NCBI RefSeq assembly: GCF_004379255.2
Contig: NC_056033.1
Location: 36,668,719-36,732,718 of the forward strand
DNA from: Salvia splendens
Lineage: Eukaryota; Streptophyta; Magnoliopsida; Lamiales; Lamiaceae
Direction of reading: 5' to 3'
DNA length: 64,000 bases
Shown here: positions 21,651-33,540 of the stretch, in pieces
Position numbering within the stretch: the first letter of the stretch is position 1
Layout: each line of letters begins with the position of its first letter
The notes under the pieces: model-generated
The model's database searches: none
Seen by the model: the letters and a program-made list of their open reading frames with translations, nothing else
What the model was told of the DNA's origin: nothing
Position numbers and translations under genes: made by a program

Positions 21651-22726
21651 CCTGTAATCTGGTTTCATCTGGTTAGAAGCTGTGAATGTGGACATCTTCT
21701 TTTAATCAATCGTTTACTAGCTAGCACTTCGCCCTATCATATCATCCAATCTTTCCTTGTTATGCATCAATAAAACGTGGAGCGGATGTCGAAGAGTTTT
21801 AATTTCTTGATGTTATAAAAGTCGTCTTGTTTGTACATGTTGAATTTGATCAGACAGCTCTGTTTTCACTTCATAGCTCGTTCTTGGTTAACTATTTTTT
21901 AGGCTAGTTGAGTTTTTTTTTAATCTTTTTTGTAATTGTGTTATATTTTGTCATTTTGTGTTAATGCACATTGCTACATTTTCTAAGATGAATTAGTTAA
22001 GAAAATTTGTTGATTTTATGTAATATGGAGCCTTTTGTAGAGAAAAAGCGTTCCCAAAATAGATATTCAAGTACTCTAATTTTGTTGGTTGGTCCAAAAT
22101 AAAATAATAAAATTATTTGTCATTATCAGATACAGTATGAAATTATTAATTCTGAGGAGAATATTGCCATGCTAGAAAAGAACAAATGGAGTGTCCAAGT
22201 TCACCAGGGGTAGAGAGGTTAATGCATGTTCGAATGTTTCGTAGTACGACCTTTAAATTAAATTCATTTACTCATCCAAAAAAAAAATATGAATCCTAAA
22301 GACTCGTACTACTAACTTTGATTTTCTTAATCTCTATAACAAGCTTGAGTGCATATTTTAGTTTAGCTTATACCTCATGCTTGCTTGGTTTAGTTAAAGA
22401 AGATCTAACACGATACATAAATTTCGATAGCACAAAAAACAAAGAGAAGTTAATATATTACCACACAAGCAGCCTAGAATAATAGAATTTCCCTTTTCAA
22501 ATTTTCTCTAAAGGTACAACAAATACCAAATCTCCAAGATAGGGAGAGTTGATAATATAGAATGTAGTTATAAACTAAACTACCATTTACAAGCCACAAA
22601 AAATGACCAAATAAAGAGAAAGAAAAGAATCAAAATGATGCAATCTATTATCTTGGACACAAATCTTGATCCTAAAAGAATAGAAACAAATGGTAACCCA
22701 AAAGAATTAGTATGAAAATATTAGTG
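21651..22726. other. Spacer between the ABIL relic and the GT4-type gene
   Basis: AT-rich DNA with no supported gene. The last few hundred bases (about 22,430-22,726) are probably the 3' untranslated region of the minus-strand glycosyltransferase. Confidence 0.4.
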
Positions 22727-25700
22727 CTACCTCAGACCAAGAACCGTTGCATTCGTCGACGCATCCACCGCCGGCTTCACATACTTCCCGATCACTTTTT
22801 GATGTGTCCGTCTCCGTATTCGTTGAATTTTATCTTTACTCTGTTGCCTCCTCTTCTCCTTCTCTTTATTTTTCAGATTCCTCTCCTTCTCATAGGTACC
22901 TTGCCATATTACTTCACCAGTTGATGGCCACAGCCGTCGTTTGTATGAGCGGTCAATGTCAGATTCCTCGGCCAAGTCCTCATCCATGGCTTTAAGAGTG
23001 GAGAACTGAAACCACTTGATCCACATCTGGCCCCTCCGGCCTTTTAGCACGTGCTGTTCCTGCATAAAACCCGTCTCTGGATCGACATAAACCATTCTTC
23101 TTGCACTATGGTATGCCCAAACATTTACTAGTAATTCGAGCAAACGAGAGTAGCAATGCTTGTCCTGACACATTTCAGATAACATATATATTGAGAGGAT
23201 ATTCACAACAAAGCATTCACTGTTTCTTTACTGAATGTGATTAAAGGAAAAGTACCTTTGATATGCCAAGACAACAGATCCCTCGTTTTTGGTGATCCTC
23301 ATGGAATCGTGCATCAAGTGCATCCACGAAGATTCTGTAAATTGGCAAAACAATAGTTTGTTAAAAGATATGTTCATTTATTAGAACCTTACCAGAATGG
23401 GAATTAAAGAGTTCGAACCTTGAAAACATGACGAACTCCAAGAAGGACTTGGTAGGAAGAGCCCACGAATGCATGACAGACCAAGTGCCATCACTCGAAG
23501 GCATGGCAGGTAAAGAACTCAAGTTGTGTTTTATGCCATACATCTGTTTCAGAGCCTCCGAGAACACAAACCTAATAGCCACAACACAAATTAAATCAGG
23601 TCAAACACACATACAAATTTAACCCCGTGCCAACATAAGGTGGGAGTGATCCGATATCACATTCAGTTCAACACATTATTTCTCCTGCCTCGCCTGGGAT
23701 GAGATGGACTTGAGTGATAAAGTAAACACGAAAATACTTACTGGCAATTCCCGGCATTTATAACATCGCAGAATGACCAGAAATCCTGTTTCAATGGGTT
23801 TCTTGCGTCCTTGTCGAGCCGGGCCCAGAAGTACAGAGTGTCCCCATGCCTTCGTGCTTCTACAGCGTCCAACAATGATCTTTCAGCATTCTTGGACAGA
23901 GATACCTGTTACGTTATTCGTGTTAGACATGGGTCGGTATTTGTTGAGGAAAAAACCACACAAAATGCTTCATAAATATTATGTGTTAGACATTTATTCC
24001 ATTTCTAATTGGAACATCATTTCAATGGATACCATCGAACAAGTTATTTTGCATGACAGTCAACAATTACAAACGATGATAAGTGTCTCCAATTAACCGA
24101 AGTACTTTCTGGTTAATCTAGAGTTGTGAAAAAATTAGCCACATTATGCTTAAAGAGCAGAATAAAAGGTACCATGCGTGCTGTTGCTCTCCAGGACTGA
24201 AATCCTATCCAAGCATTTTTATGGATGCGGTCAACCCGATTAGCAATTGCGAAAAAGGCTCCATATTCTCCTAAGACCTCTCGATAGTAGGCATTATTCA
24301 ACAAAGGGAGACGAGAAGGCCCATCAACATCATCAGCTCCAAGTCTTCTACCTTTCGAGGACTAGACAATGCATTCAAACATTGCATCAGGTGAATATTA
24401 GTAAGCTAGGGAAACATGAAAAACTCCATTGTGCATGAGTCGAATGCTCACCAGCCCAAGCCCTCTATATAATGAAGTGTTGTGCAAGAAGGGCCAGGTT
24501 CCTGCTCCAAAGTAAGGTTCGTAAATACATAGTGGTTGGGCAGTCCTTTCAAGTTCTCCTTCATCTCTTTCATGCAACGTACGATCACTCCTCCTGGCAC
24601 TTCGATATATTTCATCCCATGTGCCTCGAGGCTGATCTGTTCTATCCTTCAACTGCATCAGTTTCACCGAAAAAAGGAGTCATCAAACCAAAGAAGCTCA
24701 AACACCATAATCTACCATGCCTGATTTCATAGAAGGTGGCGAAAACCAGATTTACTTACCTCTTCATCTTCTCTTTTCTTTCTCATGTAAGCAATATCCA
24801 TGTACTTTTGCTCTTCCCATATGGAATACAAAAAAGTTTCATTTGGTAAAATCAAAGCCACAGAGTTCTCTCCGTTGGTATGATTAAATAGCTTCTCAAT
24901 CTTGTCCACAGATTCCACACCGTCTTTGCTAGGAGAATGGGTGTCTGCGACAGCTTCAAAAAGAGACCATCGCCATTCAGTTTTCAGTTTGTTGGGAATG
25001 CTTTTGGCTGCTTGGGGTAGTGCTACTTCGGACGGGAGAGTGAGGATGTTTTCAAATAGTGAAGAATATCCATCCACGCTTTCCGAGACCATTAAGTTTT
25101 TAGCTGTATGTTTTCCAATTGATGCAGCATTCTGAGCTACGAGTGAGAGTTTACTATATGAGACCATTTGCAACAAGATCCGTGTCAGAGCCCTCATATC
25201 ATCCTTTCGGAAAAGGTAGCCGTTTACCTTGTCACTAACCTAAGATATTCATGCATCCAGTTAGAAGGTCAAACCAGAGAATATATATTTATTTATATAT
25301 TATATACTTTGTTCAATCCATCAATCAAGATAAATATGATAACAAGCAAGCTTTCATGTTATATTATTATTAACCACATAGATTCAATCATATTGAGTGT
25401 GCTTACATATTTCCTTATTGCAGGTAGATCAGGAGCTACTATAGGTTTCTGGAAGCACATAGCTTTCAGCAAAACACTTGGAAAAGAGTGCTCTTCAAGG
25501 AAGGATCCATATACTACGAGATCAGCTGTACTTATCACAGTATCTATGTTTTGGTCCATAGCAACATGCTTCACCGTATCATTGGGATATCTAAACTTTA
25601 GAGCAATGGTCTGCAGCAAGAAATTCAGTCCATTAGTATACAAGGAACCAAAAAACGGGAGCCTCCCTCCATTTCAACGATGACAGTTTTACATTAGTGT

Positions 25701-28700
25701 GCCTGTAACTTCTCTAGTTTTACGTGTGTAGGTGCTTGTGCCTTGCATGGTTTCAATGAATGCTAACTTCAGTTACAACGGGAAAGTAGTTTGAAGATAA
25801 ATTATACTCTCACCTCCACAATACTGCTGTAGTTGCTAGTGGAGTCGCCAGCTGAGATTATGATTTTAAGACGAGAACGCGAATCACCAAAGTCCATATA
25901 TAGCGGGTATAAAGCCTTTAAAACAAAGGCATGCTCGAGCCACAATCCTCTATATGATAGTTGACTGCCCACAACTGCAACAACAAAATCATCTGGTCCA
26001 TATTCCATATTCAGACGTATATTTTCTCTACCTAAAGCCTTTTGCTTATCAGCTTTCCAAGCTTCTTCGGGGGAGCCAGGGATGACGAAGTAATTTCCAG
26101 GATCACACATTGAATATGCAATCTGCATTGTATGTAAACATTGGTCAAGTAAATCACTGTAACATCCTCTCATAGATGCACTCAACAACAATTTGTATTC
26201 ATGAGAATCAGAAACATGGCAACAAATTCTTCTCAGGCGTTGTATCACCGAAAACTTCTGGAGACGGGGAAACTTACAAGTTTACTCCTAGTTATGTCTA
26301 AAGAAGTTGGTACATAATAACCAAAAAAACAAATGTGCATACCACACAAAGATAACAAGTAACATGTGGTTACCGGCAGGATATGGTTTGGGAAGACAAC
26401 AACTGTGGCCCGGCTGAAGTATTTTCTCCACATATCAATCGGCTCACTGTGGCCTCTTGAAACATATTGTCTTAATCGGTCGGCTAGTGTTTGTTCGTGG
26501 ATGGTCCATACAACAGGAACATTTCTGAAAGGTTCCTGCATAAGACTGTAAGGAGTAAACCCATTTATGTCATTGGCAAAAGATATAGTCAACGACAAAA
26601 AGGCAAACTGTCGTAAAGAAATAAATTAAAATAGGTGAGAAAATGAAATTATGTCACTTACCAAGGTAAGAACCCCACAGCATTAATCGAATTCACAAGA
26701 ACAGCATCATAGCTACAAAAGAAGCAAAAGATTAGAACGTATACCATCATCTTTTGCCTTCTCACCCAAATCCCTAAATTTCCTTTTACGACTCGAGCTG
26801 AATAAGTAAGCAGGTAGTTGGGGAATGTAAGTTGTAAAATGGGCCAAGAATGTAGAGGACATATATTAAACCCCAACAAGAAAGCTCTTAACCCAAAGGC
26901 TTATATTTACATAAAACAACAAATATAAATTGTAACCTTAGAACTTCATGAAGAGTGATTTATGAAAGGAAAAATGCAAGAAAATATATAATCAATATAA
27001 ATTTGTCTATGGGGAATCTCTTTGCCAATGGAGAACACAAAAATAAGTTGTTTTAGAGACATTGGAATGGTAGGAAGAGTCAAGCTTAACTACAGTCATA
27101 AATTTCAAATATTATAGCAGTTGAATCCCAGAACAAAAGAATTTATTGGCATGAAAAGATGAGGGAAATTGCATACTTCAGCCAATCGACAGCAAACTTC
27201 ATATCCTTGTCAGCTGCATTGACAGTAACATTTATATCTCTCCAGACAGCATGTGCTGGACCATTCTCCAGAGTGAATACCTGAAAAAAGAAAGGGTACA
27301 TTAATGGCTATTTCACCTCAATTTGTGACACAAGTTGAAGGGAAACAACAGAAACAGTGACAACTACAAATAAGACATAAATCCACAAATATTGATTTCT
27401 AGTTCCTTCATCTCAGATTCTCTTTGTGGCGTTGTTATCACTTTTATCCAAACTACCACCTAAGCATATGATGATATTCAGCAAAGTTGATTTCATACGC
27501 CAAAATATTGAACCCGAGGTTCCACTCCCTCCAACACCAGGGCTCAATACAGAACTTTAAGCAGATTCCGGACAAATCAAAACAGAGTAACTTCCAATTA
27601 ATCAAAAGTTTCCAAAACAATGGTATTATTCTTTATTATTTGTCCGAGAAAAGGATTCTATCATAGACCAAATTCCAAACTGGCAAGTTTCTAAAGCTAT
27701 TAGAGGCTGCAATCATTCAGTACAAAAATATCTTCCATACAAGTAAGCATAAAATAGAATAAGTAGAGCCGTAAAGGTTTCAAGAAACATACTCAGAAGC
27801 ATCAGATAAATTTAAGGTTAGGTTAGTCAGAATACATCGTTGACATAGATCATCCAAAGTAATACTATTGATCTTATCTCCATCTCAGCTCAATAAGGTT
27901 ACTGAGCAAACATATGCACGAAATTCTTACAGCATTTTTCTTGATGCATAGTAAGAACGATCTTATTAGCAAAAAGGCTCAAATAATCAGACAAAACTGC
28001 TGCTGTATAATCTACGATAAATTTGACCAGGGTCAATTCTACTTCCATTCAAGTGGCATAGGCACAAAGACATCTATATTCCATCTTGATTACTACAAAT
28101 TTATAACATAGAACTCCACGGGTTCCTGTACACATAAATTTGATTACAAGAAGTATAAAATGCAAATAAAAAATTAATCATCACCTCAATTTCATATCCA
28201 ATCTCCAGCAAAGCAGTAGCAACAGTAGCCATTAGTATTTGATGTTGATCAACCCATAGATCAGCAAAAACCTACGAAACACACACATTGTTGTCAAAGC
28301 TGTCCCATTTGTACTACACTGCTTACACATCCAAGCTAATAGCTCAATTCACCAAACACAAAAACTAAAGAACATGAACACACATGCTCACAGTCAACCA
28401 AAAAAAAGGAAATCCAATACAAATAGGAATAAAATTCACGAAGTCCGTACAAAATAAAATACTTAAAAATCAAATCTTTACAATGCTCACCAAAGCAATC
28501 TTCGGTTTTCTGTATCCAAATCTCACAAATGTACTCTCATTCGCAACAGTACCATTCTTCCGAAACTTCTCAGCGATTTTCAAAGGCTCAAAGCTCAAAT
28601 CTTCACCAAAATCCAACTCTTTCAGGAACGAAAACTCCTCGGAATTTACACCAGAATTCCTCCGAAACAAGCCATGGGCTATCCCAGATTTGTTTCCATC

Positions 28701-28934
28701 TTCAATTACCGAGCCCGGCAAGAAGAAAATCTGGAAGAAGAAAATGAAGAAGAAGAAAACAGCAACCGCGCAGATCAACTGAAGATAATCAATTCTCTTG
28801 AAAAAGAAAGCTCTTGCAAATCTTGATCTGCTCCTTTGCCCCGAAAATCCAATACTGTTAGAGCTTCTAGCAGATGAAGAACGTTGTAAATTATAGTCCC
28901 TCTTCAATGCAGGCGCAGTTTCAAGTGAACCCAT
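22727..28934 (-). CDS. GT4-type glycosyltransferase, At4g01210/At5g04480-like, 14 exons
   Basis: Exons: 28934-28491, 28271-28185, 27280-27177, 26712-26662, 26545-26374, 26122-25814, 25610-25407, 25239-24760, 24652-24452, 24361-24173, 23905-23742, 23571-23419, 23334-23256 and 23164-22727. All borders are GT-AG, and the frame stays open for about 1,024 residues, close to the ~1,030 of Arabidopsis relatives. A basic, Ser-rich N-terminus precedes one membrane anchor (about residues 51-72), fitting a Golgi type II protein. The middle part has VWTIHEQTLADRLRQY. The GT4 donor-binding signature is SFLEEHSFPSVLLKAMCFQKP-like, with EEHSFPS at about 428-434. A conserved plant-specific C-terminal half follows (PQCIYEPYFG-like, WPFLHNTSLYRGLG, FWSFCDVINAGNC) and a Lys/Arg-rich tail. 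Substrate is unknown. No damage is seen, so it is probably functional. Confidence 0.9.
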
Positions 28935-29260
28935 TTACACTTCCATAAAAGAGAAGCACCAAGAACTCAAATTTTTATAGCTCAAATCTCTTCCACATAT
29001 ACATACTCGTTTCAAGAATGTCGGTTCGCAAGATTTACCCCCAAAATAAGCAGAAAAGAGAAAAAGAAACAGCGTTTTGGGATGATGAAAATGATGGGTT
29101 TGCTGTATTTTTATATTTTGACTGGATTGGAATTGTGGATTGCCTATTTTCTTGTTTCGTCTCCTCTTTCACAAGAATTCCAGTGGACTGAAGCGAGTTT
29201 TCTGTTTTTAAGTTTTATTTGGATTCTTCTTTATTCAGAAATTAGTCATTCTTTACTCTA
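28935..29260 (-). promoter_or_regulatory. 5' flank of the GT4-type gene
   Basis: About 325 bp lie between the start codon at 28934 and the next Harbinger element. It contains a tatttttatatttt AT-rich segment near 29,106-29,120 that could serve as TATA. This is inferred from position only. Confidence 0.35.
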
Positions 29261-31304
29261 GAGCATATCCAATAGAGATCAGTCATAGCCTAGACAAAAA
29301 CTCCATCTATCATATCATCAGCACTAAAAACTTCTCCTGTCACATCATCAAGACAAGTAACTGGACAAGCAATAGGTCAGCCATAGCCTAGCCACAATAA
29401 ACAAAATTATAAAAAATAAATAATTAACAATCGCACAAAATACGGAATTAAATTTACGACACAAATACGGGAAAATTCAATAATAAATTAAAAATTAAAA
29501 AGTACATTAATTAAAAAAAATTACATTAATTTTAAAAAAAACTTCTCCTCCACACAACAGCCCCCCGCCTCCGCCTCACTTCTCGTCGTCGTCGCCGTCG
29601 CCGCCGCCGTTGTCGCCGCTATCCGGTACCCCCAAATCTGCGGCATCTGAGCCCGCGTCTGAGCCCCCCAACTGTGCTGCGGCGGCATTCAAATCGGCCC
29701 GCATACTCACGAGCATTGAGTAAAGAAAACTCTTCTCCTCGGGGTCAGTTGTCGTCTTCCAGTCAGCTAAGATCTTGTACATCTGAGCCCGCATTTGTTG
29801 ACGCGTGAAGAAGGCGAGCTCGGCTGTCGACCTGCCAACAGGGGGTATGCCGACTGGACCTCCTAGGACACCTGGCGAGCCCGTTGCGCCCACCTTTGAC
29901 CAACCGGGCGAGTGCGGCGAGTAAACACGGGAGGGGACGGGAACTCCTAAACCTCCTCGGGGAGGTCGTGGGAACCGCCGCTGCTGCCGCCGTTGTAATC
30001 AACGGTATAGTTCAGTCGCTGCTTCTTCGGCCAGCCAGCATCGACACCTGCCCGAAACTTCTCAGAGTCCATCAGCATCTCATAGCAGTTCTAGTAGGTA
30101 AACTCCTTATAAAGCCCGTGCATAGGGAAGACTTTCTCCGCTATCCTCCTGCAGTCCTCGTCAGTTTGGCCACTGATCTACATGCGGAGGGCGTTGGTGT
30201 ACAAGCCCGAAAATCGGGAGACCGCAGCCCTGATTCGGTCCCACCCCTTCCGGCACTCCTCCCCGCTGCATGGCCTCCCCTCCGGCCAAAATACCTTGTA
30301 GGCTGCTGCTATTTTAGCCCACAAGTTGACGATCCTCTGATTGTTCGAGGCGAGGGGATCATCGCAAACACCCACCCACGCCTTGGACAGCGCGACATTC
30401 TCCGCATACGTCCACTTCCTCCGTGTCGGGCTCTCGTCATCAGCCGGCTGCGACGACTCGCCGACCACCCTCTTGCCCTTGCCATTCTTCTTCTTTGGCG
30501 CGCCCTGAACCCCGCCCTACTCCCCCCGTTTGAACGGGAGTGTTCGCATCCCCGAGATCTATCCTCAACTCCTCTAAGGAGAAAGTATCACACCCAGTGA
30601 ATTGCGTCTCCGATGGTGTCGATATGTGTGAAGAAGCAGTCAAAAAATCAAAACTGGGGCGATAGATGTTGTCCCCCCCCGCGTCCCCTTCATCCACGGC
30701 ATCATCTGCATCCCAGGTGCCCACCCCGGCATCATCTGCATCTCGGGTACCCCCTGCCCACCCGACATCGTCGGTCCGCCCTGCATCCCCTGCCATCCCG
30801 GCATACTACCCCCGGATGCCATCCCGAGCATACTACCCCCGGATGCCATCCCGGGCATCATCTGCTGCCAAGGGTACATGTTGTATTACCCGACCATCGG
30901 ACCCCATCCACTTCCCACGGGTACCGTGGGAGTTTGAGACCCGCTCGTCACTGGAGTAGACTCGTTGTTGTGCTCCATTTCGAATTGTTGCTCTTGTACA
31001 GAAATTAAGATAGATAGAAAACTCGTTAAAACAAGTGGTACGAATAAAAATGACGTGCAAATCGCGTATATATAGTGTTTCGAAAATTAAATAATAAAAA
31101 ATCGGTCGGTCGATCGCTCGCTGATCGGGAGCCTGCAATGGCGACCAGCCGATCGGCGAGCGCATCGGCCAGCGCCCGGGAATCAGCGTGCGCTCGCCGT
31201 TTTTCTCGCCGATTTGGCGCTCGCCTGCTGCAATTGTTCAGCGAGCGGACCGACCAGTGCCAGGAATCGGCTAGCCGGTCCGCTTGCCGCCATTGTGGAT
31301 GCTC
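29261..31304 (-). mobile_element. PIF/Harbinger element C, ORF1-only, 2.04 kb
   Basis: The left end gagcatatccaatag and the complement of the right end gagcatccacaatggcgg are imperfect terminal inverted repeats. The flanks are CTA and TTA, a one-base-aged version of the TWA target site. It carries an ORF1 gene on the minus strand and no trace of transposase. It is almost the same as element D, which lies 237 bp to the right in the same direction. The right 200 bp are GC-rich with repeated gatcggc and gcgagcg words. Confidence 0.85.
29576..30978 (-). pseudogene. Harbinger ORF1 (Myb/SANT-like), element C, broken
   Basis: The start is probably ATG 30978 (MEHNNESTPVTSGSQT by comparison with element D). 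A Met/Gly/Gln-rich N-terminus (MASGGSMPGWQGMQGG type) follows, then after a frameshift DFLTASSHISTPSETQFTGC and FSLEELRIDLGD. The SANT or trihelix-like domain reads RRKWTYAENVALSKAWVGVCD, continuing DPLASNNQRIVNLWAKIAAAY (about 30,440-30,290). The C-terminal part is AELAFFTRQQMRAQMYKILAD, ending in an Asp/Gly-rich tail at 29576. Several stops (for example after NALRM at about 30,178) and frame changes make it non-functional. A TATA-like tatatata is at 31,069-31,076, upstream of the start. Its role would have been partner DNA-binding protein of the transposase. Confidence 0.8.
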
Positions 31305-31541
31305 TTACTCATACGCGTGCTGTATAATTATCGAATAGTAATTATTTTATTGTTGTGTTTTTATTGGATGGGAGAGAAAACAAGCTTTTTTAATTTATAC
31401 TACTAAACATTAATTTATTGGCCAATAGGGAGAGGAAAAACCTAGATCTAGAGATGGGTTTGTCTTAAAGAAGGTATGGAATGTTAATTATTTATTAACT
31501 AATTTTTTCAAACAATATATATCAGACATATTTAGCTGTTA

Positions 31542-33463
31542 GAACATCTCTAACGATTCTGGACAAGCCATAGGCCAGTCATAGGCTAGCCACAACTCCC
31601 CCGGCCACATCATCAGCACTTAAAAACCTCTCATGCCATATCATCAGGACAAATAACTCGACAAACAATAGGCTAGCTACAATAAACTAAATTATAAAAA
31701 ATAAATAATTACCAATCACACAAAATACGGAATTAAATTTACGACACAGATATGGGAAAATTCAATAATAACATTTAAATTTAAAAAAAGTACATTAATT
31801 AAAAAAAATTACATTAATTTAAAAAAAACCCCTCTTCCACGCACGAGCCCCTGCCTCCGCCTTACTCGTCGTGGCCGTCGCCGTTGTCGCCGCCGTCGTC
31901 GCCGCCCGCGTCAGAGCCCCCCAACTGTGCCGCGGCGGCATCCAAATCGACCCGCATACTCTCGAGCATTGAGTGAAGAAACCTCTTCTCCACGGGTCAG
32001 TTGCCGTCTTCCAGTCAGCTAAGATCTTGTACATCTGAGCCCGTGTTTGTTGACGCGCGAAGAAGGCAAGCTCGGCTGTCGACTTGCCAACAGGGGGGAT
32101 GCCGACTGGACCTCCTGGGACCCCTGGCAAGCCCGTTGCGCCCGCCTTTGACCAACATGGCGAGTGCGGCGAGTAAACGCGGGAGGGGACGGGAACTCCT
32201 GATCATCCTCGGGGAGGTCGTGGGAACCGCCGCTGCTGCCGTTGTAATCACCGGTATAGTTCAGTCGCTGCTTCTTCGGCCAGCCAGCATCGACACATGC
32301 CCGAAACTTCTCAGAGTCCATCAGCATCTCATAGCAGTTCTAGTAGATAAACTCCTTATAAAGCCCGGGCATAGGGAAGGCTTTCTCCGTTATCCTCCTG
32401 CAGTCCTCGTCAGTTTGGCCACTGATCTACATGCGGAGGGCGTTGGTGTACAAGCCCGAAAATCGGGAGACCGCAGCCCTGATTCGGTCCCACCCCTTCC
32501 GACACTCCTCCCCGCTGTGTGGCCTCCCCACCGGGCAAAATGCCTTGTAGGCTGCTGATATTTTAGCCCACAAGTTGACGATCCTCTGATTGTTCGAATC
32601 GAGGGGATCATCTCAAACACTCACCCACGCCTTGGACAGCGCGACGTTCTCCGCATCCGTCCACTTCCTCCGTGTCGGGTTGTCATCATCAGCCGGCTAC
32701 GACGACTCGCCGACCACCCTCTTGCCCGTCCCCTTGCCCTTCTTCTTCTTTGGCGAGCCCCGACCCCGCCCTAACCCCCCCACCCCCCTCGCGTTTGAAC
32801 CGGAGTGTCCGCATCCCCGAGATCTATCCCCAACTCCTCTAAGGAGAAAATATCACACCCAGTGAACTGCGTCTCTGATGGGGTCGATGTGTGCGAACAA
32901 GTAGTTAAAAAATCAAAACTGAGACGATAGACGTTGTCCCCCCCCCCGGCGTCCCCTGCATCCCGGGTTGCATCCCCGGTACCCCCTGCCCGCCCTGCAT
33001 CGCCGGCTCGCCCTGCATCCCCTGCCATCCCGGTATACTACCCCCGGATGCCATCCCGGACATCATCTGCTGCCAAGGGTACATGTTGTAGTACCCGGCC
33101 ATCGGACCCCATCCACTTCCCACGGGTACCGTGAGAGTTTGAGAGCCGCTCGTCACTGGAGTAGACTCGTTGTTGTGCTCCATTTCGCGTTGTTGCTCTT
33201 GTACAAAAATTAAGATAGAAAGAAAACTCGTTAAAACAAGTGGTGTGAATGAAAATGACGTGCAAATCGCTTATATATAGTGTTTCAAAAATTAAATAAA
33301 AAAAAATAAAAATCGGCTGGCCGATCGGCGAGCGCATCGGCCAGCGCCCGAAAATCAGAGTGCGCTCGCCGATTTGCCGCTCACCGGCTGCAATGTTCGA
33401 CGAGCGGACCGGCCAGCGTCGGGAATCGGCTAGCCGGTCCGCTCGCCGCCATTGTGGATGCTC
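31542..33463 (-). mobile_element. PIF/Harbinger element D, ORF1-only, 1.92 kb, TTA target site
   Basis: The left end gaacatctctaacgattctg and the complement of the right end gagcatccacaatggcggcg form imperfect inverted repeats. TTA flanks both sides (31539-31541 and 33464-33466). It is nearly a duplicate of element C in content and direction. No transposase sequence is inside. Confidence 0.85.
31850..33183 (-). pseudogene. Harbinger ORF1 (Myb/SANT-like), element D, broken
   Basis: ATG 33183 opens a Met/Gly/Gln-rich N-terminus (GSGWGPMAGYYNMYPWQQMM). After a shift, STPSETQFTGCDIFSLEELG and IDLGDADTPVQT follow. The SANT-like domain region (about 32,690-32,430) has the same layout as in element C but contains stops. 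The C-terminal part (STAELAFFARQQTRAQMYKI) is readable from 32130. A TATA-like tatatata lies at 33,270-33,277. Compared with element C, different stops and indels are present, so the two copies decayed independently after duplication or separate insertion. Confidence 0.75.
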
Positions 33464-33540
33464 TTACATTTTACAAATAAAGACAAGTGTATACATATGG
33501 AAATAATCATTTACTCCTCAATAATTGAAATACTACTGTG

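Noticed and set aside
7127..28934. A metabolic gene cluster joining the two glycosyltransferases
   Set aside because: The two are from different families (GT77 and GT4-type), lie 12 kb apart on opposite strands with gene relics between, and have no shared pathway evidence.
30613..31338. Plus-strand Pro/Ser/His-rich frames at 30.6-31.3 kb and 32.9-33.2 kb
   Set aside because: Antisense to the Met/Gly-rich N-terminus of ORF1 in elements C and D; same shadow appears in both copies.
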